Origin: Chloroflexota bacterium
Lineage (GTDB): Bacteria > Chloroflexota > Dehalococcoidia > UBA2979
NCBI GenBank assembly: GCA_002710905.1
Contig: PAJB01000012.1
Location: 8,963-30,052 of the forward strand
Length of the DNA stretch: 21,090 nt
Reading direction: 5' to 3'
Notes under the pieces: model-generated
Seen by the model: the letters and a program-made list of their open reading frames with translations, nothing else
What the model was told of the DNA's origin: nothing
Database searches by the model: none
Program-made: the position numbers and the translations under genes
Shown here: positions 17,173 to 21,090 of the stretch, piece by piece
Layout of the letters: each line of letters begins with the position of its first letter
Position numbering within the stretch: the first letter of the stretch is position 1

Positions 17173-18892
17173 TCTTTTGAACCATTTCTTCTGAAGGTGC
17201 TATTTCTAGATATTCCAGTATGTCCTTGGCAAGTGTTGAAAATGTAGGTGCAGCAATTTCACCACCCAAGTTTTTTTTGCCTTTTGGATAATCAATTTTA
17301 ATAAGTATGGATATTTCTGGACTTTCATAAGGAACGTATCCTATAAAAGAAGCAATGGTATAATCCCAATCATATATAGCATTTACTGTGTTAATTGTTG
17401 TACCTGTTTTACCTGCTACATTAAAGCCATCAATTTTTGCTTGATGATATTTATTCTCATTAACGATTGCAAGCATCAGTTTTTGGATTTCTTTAGCGGT
17501 AGTTGTTTTAATGATTTGACCTAATTCAACAGGTTGAATAGATCTTACTTCATCTTCGTTAATGACCTCTTTGATTATGTATGGTCTCATTAATTTACCA
17601 TCATTAATTAAGGAATTTATAGCTGTTAAAACTTGAATTGGAGTTGCTGCAATTCCTTGTCCATATGAATTAGTTGCAAGATCGATAGGGTACCAATCTT
17701 TAGATTTGTTTGTTCTTAACATTCCTTCTGCTTCACCTGATAAACCTAAAGTCGTTTTTGAACCGAAACCAAAATTATTTAGATAATTATAAAATCTTTC
17801 TGCTCCAATTTTTTGCGCTATCCAAACCGCACCTGTATTAAGCGAATGTATAAGATGATTTTTAACAGTTGTTTCACCGTAAGAATTTAAATCCCAATTT
17901 TGAATTCTTTGTGGTCCAATATCAACATACCCTTTATCAAAATATGTAGTTTCTGCATCGACTAAATTCAGATCTAAAGCAATAGCTGAAGTTAACAACT
18001 TCATAACAGAACCAGGTTCGTATATATCGCTAATAATTTTATTCCTGGAATTTTGGCTTAAATTATCATCAAAAATAATATTGTTTGTTAATTCAATTTC
18101 TGGATAATTAGCCATAGCTAAAATTGCTCCAGTTTTTGGATTCATAACAAGGATACTTCCACCTTCAGCTTCATATTTATTTATTGAATTTAAGAGGTGG
18201 TTTTGTGCATAGTTTTGAATATATTTGTCGATTGTTAGAACTATATCATTGCCAGGTGTCGGCTCTTCGATTGCTTCAAGGCCAAGCTTAATTTGTCTTC
18301 CTAATGGATCTTGTTCAGAAAATATATATCCTGGTTGACCTTCTAAAATTGAATTGAAATCGCTTTCAATTCCCCACAATCCACTTTGATCAAGACCAAC
18401 ATACCCAATTAATTGACCAGCAAGATTTTTTTCCGGATAAATTCTTTTAAATGAGTCTAATGTATAAATATGGTCAAAATTATTTTGATTAATAAGTTTT
18501 TTTTCTGAAAAAGGCATCTTTCTTTTTACAAGAATTTGTATATTTTTATTTATTGATTCATGAATGATATTTTGGCATTCAACTTTTATAATTTCGCACA
18601 TTTGAATTATTTCTTCTGTGTTGGTGCTTTGATTGTATTTCGAACCATCAATATAAAGATCCCATGTTTGCAGGCTGGTAGCTAGCGGATAAAAATTTCT
18701 ATCATAAATAGTGCCTCGATTTGCTAAAAGTTCTTGCATAGACGAATGCATGGAGTGAGCTTCTTGTTTATATTTATCATGATTAATAACCTGAATGATA
18801 AATAATCTATATAATAAAATACAAGTCAGCACAATCACAAAAGTAAAAAGTGTTTTATGTCTCCAAGTCAAACGACCTGTTTCGTTCGACAA
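17162..18892 (-). CDS. ftsI: Penicillin-binding protein, FtsI/PBP2B-type transpeptidase
   Basis: A class B penicillin-binding protein of 576 aa that cross-links septal peptidoglycan with FtsW. It has a short cytoplasmic head, one membrane anchor (about 14-36), a dimerisation/pedestal domain starting with ELLANRGTIYDRNFYPLA (54-71) and a transpeptidase domain with all three catalytic motifs: SVMK (S295, K298), SLN (350-352) and KTGT (495-498). There is no PASTA domain. The start is TTG at 18892, supported by GAGG with 5 nt spacing; no in-frame ATG exists before the pedestal domain, and later starts would delete the anchor. It lies 26 nt after ftsL. Confidence 0.95.
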   Translation of the reverse strand: MSNETGRLTWRHKTLFTFVIVLTCILLYRLFIIQVINHDKYKQEAHSMHSSMQELLANRGTIYDRNFYPLATSLQTWDLYIDGSKYNQSTNTEEIIQMCEIIKVECQNIIHESINKNIQILVKRKMPFSEKKLINQNNFDHIYTLDSFKRIYPEKNLAGQLIGYVGLDQSGLWGIESDFNSILEGQPGYIFSEQDPLGRQIKLGLEAIEEPTPGNDIVLTIDKYIQNYAQNHLLNSINKYEAEGGSILVMNPKTGAILAMANYPEIELTNNIIFDDNLSQNSRNKIISDIYEPGSVMKLLTSAIALDLNLVDAETTYFDKGYVDIGPQRIQNWDLNSYGETTVKNHLIHSLNTGAVWIAQKIGAERFYNYLNNFGFGSKTTLGLSGEAEGMLRTNKSKDWYPIDLATNSYGQGIAATPIQVLTAINSLINDGKLMRPYIIKEVINEDEVRSIQPVELGQIIKTTTAKEIQKLMLAIVNENKYHQAKIDGFNVAGKTGTTINTVNAIYDWDYTIASFIGYVPYESPEISILIKIDYPKGKKNLGGEIAAPTFSTLAKDILEYLEIAPSEEMVQKNVR

Positions 18893-18918
18893 TTTTACCT
18901 CACTTCTACCCCGTTAAA

Positions 18919-19431
18919 TCAAAATAATTTTAAAATTGCATCTTTAGTTTTGTTGATAAAACTAATAAAATCACTAAAAATATTTTTTGCTACGTCAACC
19001 TTTTGCTCTTGTTGCTGTTTATTAAGTGCTTCATCATAATATTTGTATTTTTCAGGTATAAAGGAAGTTTTTATTAATGATGACTCTGATGTGATAAATA
19101 AATTAGTATCTTTTTTTACCATACCTAATTCTTTTGCTCTGAGATGAATGCTATCGATATCAATCAGTGTTGCAATTTCAACTTCTATTTCAGCTATTTC
19201 TGCATTCAAATCATTATTTATTGCTTTAATAGTCTTTGTTTCATAACCAATCGTTGAAATTTTGTCAGTTGCTAAAACTTGAATCATGCCCATGATACAA
19301 ATAAATATAGAAAGAAATATGTAAGGAGTCATATTAATTCTTTTATTAAGATTTTTTTCTAATCTAATTTTTTTATTTTTTGTTATTTTTTTTGTAAATA
19401 TAGCTTCTGAAGTCTGATTTGCTATAACCAT
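18919..19431 (-). CDS. ftsL: FtsL/DivIC-like cell division protein
   Basis: A 170-aa bitopic protein between rsmH and ftsI, the usual ftsL position. It has a basic Lys/Arg-rich cytoplasmic head (about 11-32), one transmembrane helix (about 37-54), then a helical segment (about 63-92, NDLNAEIAEIEVEIATLIDID) with coiled-coil character, and IHLRAKELGMVKK (95-107), which matches the ending of FtsL/DivIC coiled coils. The C-terminal tail of about 60 residues is longer than in many FtsL proteins and has no recognised domain. FtsL joins FtsB and FtsQ to activate FtsWI. Its ATG overlaps the rsmH stop by one base (TAATG). Sequence similarity in this family is weak, so topology and position carry the call. 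Confidence 0.85.
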   Translation of the reverse strand: MVIANQTSEAIFTKKITKNKKIRLEKNLNKRINMTPYIFLSIFICIMGMIQVLATDKISTIGYETKTIKAINNDLNAEIAEIEVEIATLIDIDSIHLRAKELGMVKKDTNLFITSESSLIKTSFIPEKYKYYDEALNKQQQEQKVDVAKNIFSDFISFINKTKDAILKLF

Positions 19432-20378
19432 TAGCTTGCCTTCCTTGATTTAATTATTTCTGCAACGCGCATTTTTGCTGATCTAGATGAAGGATTTTTT
19501 CTAACTTCTGCTGCGGAAGGTTTGATTATTTTTTTAGTTATAATTTTAATTTTTGCTTGATGGTTGCAATTACATATAATTACCTTAGAGTCACATAAGC
19601 AATTGCTTGATTCTTTGCGAAAAAATTGTTTTACAATACGGTCTTCTATTGAATGAAATGAAATAACAACTATTCTTCCTCCAGGTTTTTTTAGTAAGTC
19701 GACTGATTTTGATAGTGCAATTTCTAACATATTTAATTCGTTATTTACTGCAATTCTAAAAGCTTGAAAAACTTTTGTAGCAGGATGGATTTTTTTATTG
19801 TTACGCCCTTTATAAACTTGAAGAACTAAATTAGATAAATCTTTCGTATTTTTAATTGGCCTTTTTGCAACGATCAGCCTGGCAATTGTTTTGCTGTATC
19901 TTTCTTCACCAAACTCACTTAAAATTTTAATTATTTCTGATTCTTTATAATGGTTTATTATTTCATCTGCAGTAATCTTTTGTTTTTGATCCATTCGCAT
20001 GTCCAAAGGAGATTCATGTTGAAATGAAAAACCTCTTTTGGAGTCATTAAGTTGAATTTGAGATGTGCCTAAATCAAATAAAATGGCATTAATGTTTTTT
20101 AAATTGTTTTTTTGAATTATTTTGCTTATGTTACTGAAATCAACATTATGCAAAGAGATTGAGTCTTTATAATCTTTTAAATTTTCTTTAGCGATATTGA
20201 CTGCATTGATATCCTTATCAATGCCAATTAGATTGACTGCATCATATTTATCTAAAATAGCTTTAGAATGACCACCTGCACCAATTGTTGCATCTAGAAA
20301 AGTATCTCCATTTTGCAAATTAATGTATTCTAAAACCTCTTGAATCATTACCGTTTTATGATGAAGCATTTTATTCAT
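19431..20378 (-). CDS. rsmH: 16S rRNA (cytosine(1402)-N(4))-methyltransferase
   Basis: RsmH (MraW), 315 aa, a SAM-dependent enzyme that methylates N4 of C1402 in 16S rRNA. Seen: FLDATIGAGGHSKAIL (27-42, SAM site), FDLGTSQIQLND, RGFSFQHESPLDMRMD (115-130), VISFHSIEDRIVKQFFR and the terminal KPSAAEVRKNPSSRSAKMRVAE. A Cys-containing stretch (CLCDSKVIICNC) before the tail is usual for the family. The chosen ATG has AGGAG with 7 nt spacing and overlaps the mraZ end by 8 nt; a TTG one codon earlier is not needed, and an ATG three codons later is possible. Confidence 0.97.
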   Translation of the reverse strand: MNKMLHHKTVMIQEVLEYINLQNGDTFLDATIGAGGHSKAILDKYDAVNLIGIDKDINAVNIAKENLKDYKDSISLHNVDFSNISKIIQKNNLKNINAILFDLGTSQIQLNDSKRGFSFQHESPLDMRMDQKQKITADEIINHYKESEIIKILSEFGEERYSKTIARLIVAKRPIKNTKDLSNLVLQVYKGRNNKKIHPATKVFQAFRIAVNNELNMLEIALSKSVDLLKKPGGRIVVISFHSIEDRIVKQFFRKESSNCLCDSKVIICNCNHQAKIKIITKKIIKPSAAEVRKNPSSRSAKMRVAEIIKSRKAS

Positions 20379-20778
20379 CAAGACTCTCCTGATTTTCTAA
20401 TTCCTGCTCCCATACAGAAAGAGGCCATAACTCAACATAATCACCGCATCCTATAACCGCAATATTTTTTTCATCACCTAGTAATTTTCTCAACTGAGGG
20501 GGTATCAAAATTCTTCCTTGAGAATCTAAATCTACTTCAAAAGCACCTGCTAAAAAGTTTCTTCTTATTTGTCTTCCAGCTTTTTGCCTGTTGCTTACAT
20601 GTTCACCAAGCCTTGTAGATGTTTCAGTTTCAAAACCATTAATGGTGTATAGCTCTAGACAGCTGTCAGGACTCTCTTTAATTACGGCTCCATTTATAAA
20701 TGCAGCTCTGTATCTTGCAGGCAAAGAGATGCGTCCTCTAGCATCTATTGAGTAATCAAATGAACCAAAAAAGTACAT
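20371..20778 (-). CDS. mraZ: Transcriptional regulator MraZ
   Basis: A 135-aa MraZ, the nucleoid-associated regulator of the dcw operon, made of two AbrB-like repeats. Each repeat carries the D-x-x-G-R motif: DARGRISLPARYR (12-24) and DSQGRILIPPQLR (85-97). Family members form rings of several subunits and bind short TGGGN repeats upstream of their own gene. The start used is ATG at 20778, which has GGAG with 5 nt spacing and gives a normal length. The frame is open to an ATG at 20829, but that would add 17 residues unlike MraZ and place the operator boxes inside the gene, so it is rejected. First gene of the dcw operon. Confidence 0.96.
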   Translation of the reverse strand: MYFFGSFDYSIDARGRISLPARYRAAFINGAVIKESPDSCLELYTINGFETETSTRLGEHVSNRQKAGRQIRRNFLAGAFEVDLDSQGRILIPPQLRKLLGDEKNIAVIGCGDYVELWPLSVWEQELENQESLDE

Positions 20779-20793
20779 GTCAACTCCATTTAT

Positions 20794-20828
20794 TGGGTAT
20801 ATATGGGAATTAAGCCCATTTATACCCA
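20794..20828. promoter_or_regulatory. Four MraZ boxes in a palindromic 10-bp array
   Basis: Four TGGGN boxes start every 10 bp: TGGGT (20794) and TGGGA (20804) on the plus strand, then TGGGC (20814-20818) and TGGGT (20824-20828) on the minus strand. Each is separated by exactly 5 nt. A weaker fifth unit, TGGAG (minus, 20784-20788), keeps the same phase and overlaps the mraZ ribosome binding site. TGGGN with 5-nt spacers is the known E. coli MraZ recognition pattern. There the units are direct repeats, whereas here two pairs face each other. Autoregulation of mraZ and the dcw operon is inferred. Confidence 0.8.
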
Positions 20829-20872
20829 TTTCTTATCATTTAAAGTACCAAATTGTGCTAAATTCGACAAGT

Positions 20873-20878
20873 ATTATA
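20873..20878 (-). promoter_or_regulatory. Candidate -10 for the dcw operon
   Basis: On the minus strand a perfect TATAAT lies about 95 nt upstream of the mraZ ATG. No good -35 was found at 16-18 nt. A second candidate -10, TATAAA (20819-20824), lies between the two distal MraZ boxes. If that one is used, MraZ binding would overlap the promoter directly. The sequence alone does not decide which is active. Confidence 0.35.
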
Positions 20879-20902
20879 GAAAAAAGTATTGTGTTTTTAT
20901 AA

Positions 20903-20930
20903 AAGAATATTATTATTCTTATTCGAATAA
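20903..20930. promoter_or_regulatory. Overlapping palindromes in the mraZ-mogA divergent region
   Basis: Two perfect inverted repeats overlap by two bases: AAGAATA-TTAT-TATTCTT (20903-20920) and TTATTCGAATAA (20919-20930). They lie just upstream of the -10 of the plus-strand gene, where a -35 would be, and behind the candidate dcw promoter. This could be a regulator site for one or both directions. High AT content raises the chance of coincidence. Confidence 0.35.
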
Positions 20931-20935
20931 ACAGG

Positions 20936-20941
20936 TATAAT
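20936..20941 (+). promoter_or_regulatory. Candidate -10 for the mogA/moaB-like gene
   Basis: A perfect TATAAT lies 21 nt before the ATG of the plus-strand gene, leaving room for a short leader with a TGGAG ribosome site (20951-20955). No convincing -35 is present at 16-18 nt; the palindromes occupy that area, so an activator or repressor may act there. Confidence 0.5.
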
Positions 20942-20962
20942 TTAACCTATTGGAGCAATTAG

Positions 20963-21090
20963 ATGTCTAATGTAAAAAAATGGCGAGCATATTTAATCGT
21001 TTTAAGTGATTTGGGCTCTCAGGGCAAAAGAGAAGATACAGCTGGTGAATCTGTTAAAAATATCCTTGAAGATAATAATTTTGTTGTTAA
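20963..21090 (+). CDS. MogA/MoaB family molybdenum cofactor protein (5' part only)
   Basis: The first 42 codons of a plus-strand gene that runs off the right edge. After the start, RAYLIVLSDLGSQGKREDTAGESVKNILEDNNF matches the N-terminus of the MogA/MoaB/CinA-type molybdopterin-binding fold: a beta strand, then SD followed by a short Gly turn and the (E/K)D-x-(S/A)G motif, then a helix. Such proteins adenylylate molybdopterin or have related roles in molybdenum cofactor synthesis. The Arg usual in SDRxxxG is replaced here (SDLGSQG). The ATG has GGAG 7 nt upstream. It diverges from mraZ with 184 nt between starts. The subfamily cannot be fixed from this fragment. Confidence 0.8.
   Translation, partial: MSNVKKWRAYLIVLSDLGSQGKREDTAGESVKNILEDNNFVV

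Noticed and set aside
20779..20829. Longer mraZ starting at an ATG at 20829
   Set aside because: The extra 17 residues do not resemble MraZ and would put the MraZ boxes inside the gene. The ATG at 20778 has a good GGAG site and gives the standard N-terminus.
1..21090. Mobile elements, CRISPR arrays, tRNA or rRNA genes, toxin-antitoxin or defence genes
   Set aside because: None were seen on reading either strand. The window is conserved core chromosome, apart from the small unknown gene.

Overview
The window is about 21 kb of an AT-rich bacterial chromosome that uses the standard code (both TAA and TGA act as stops, and TTG is used as a start at least twice). It is almost entirely coding. Twenty-two genes lie on the minus strand and one partial gene on the plus strand at the right edge. 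No mobile element, CRISPR array, rRNA or tRNA was seen, and no stretch over 300 bases lacks a gene.

Reading the minus strand from right to left, the first block (20778 down to 5061) is a compact division and cell wall (dcw) cluster: mraZ, rsmH, ftsL, ftsI, murF, mraY, murD, ftsW, murG, murC, ddl, ftsQ, ftsA, ftsZ. The genes overlap or lie within about 26 nt of each other, so they probably form one operon. It makes the UDP-MurNAc-peptide (MurC, MurD, MurF, with Ddl supplying D-Ala-D-Ala), lipid I and II (MraY, MurG), the septal polymerase pair FtsW/FtsI, and the divisome core FtsQ/FtsL/FtsA/FtsZ. murE and murB are missing from the cluster and must be elsewhere or replaced. The upstream region holds four MraZ-type TGGGN boxes at an exact 10-bp period, arranged as two inverted pairs.

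A 113-nt gap after ftsZ holds a hairpin and a candidate promoter. It is followed by nrdR, an unannotated 50-aa membrane protein, yggS (PLP homeostasis), proC and yggT. A third block has its own promoter: recA, recX and a PHP-domain phosphoesterase. The recA promoter is TTGACA-17-TATTAT, with a perfect Gram-positive-type SOS box (GAAC-N4-GTTC) between and overlapping the promoter hexamers. A MogA/MoaB-family gene diverges from mraZ at the right edge.

Taxonomy is inferred. A GAAC-type SOS box, FtsA without SepF, nrdR next to ftsZ, and a MurG lacking the usual HEQN-like motif together suggest an AT-rich, streamlined, possibly marine member of Chloroflexota or a related monoderm lineage. I hold this only moderately. 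A peptidoglycan-based wall is clearly implied.

I found no wholly new multi-gene system. The points most worth a second look are an FtsZ whose disordered region sits at the N-terminus (about 170 residues) while the C-terminal linker is very short, the palindromic MraZ-box array, the three-half-site SOS operator on recA, an Asp-to-Glu change in the MraY metal motif, an unusual MurG, and the small membrane protein between nrdR and yggS.
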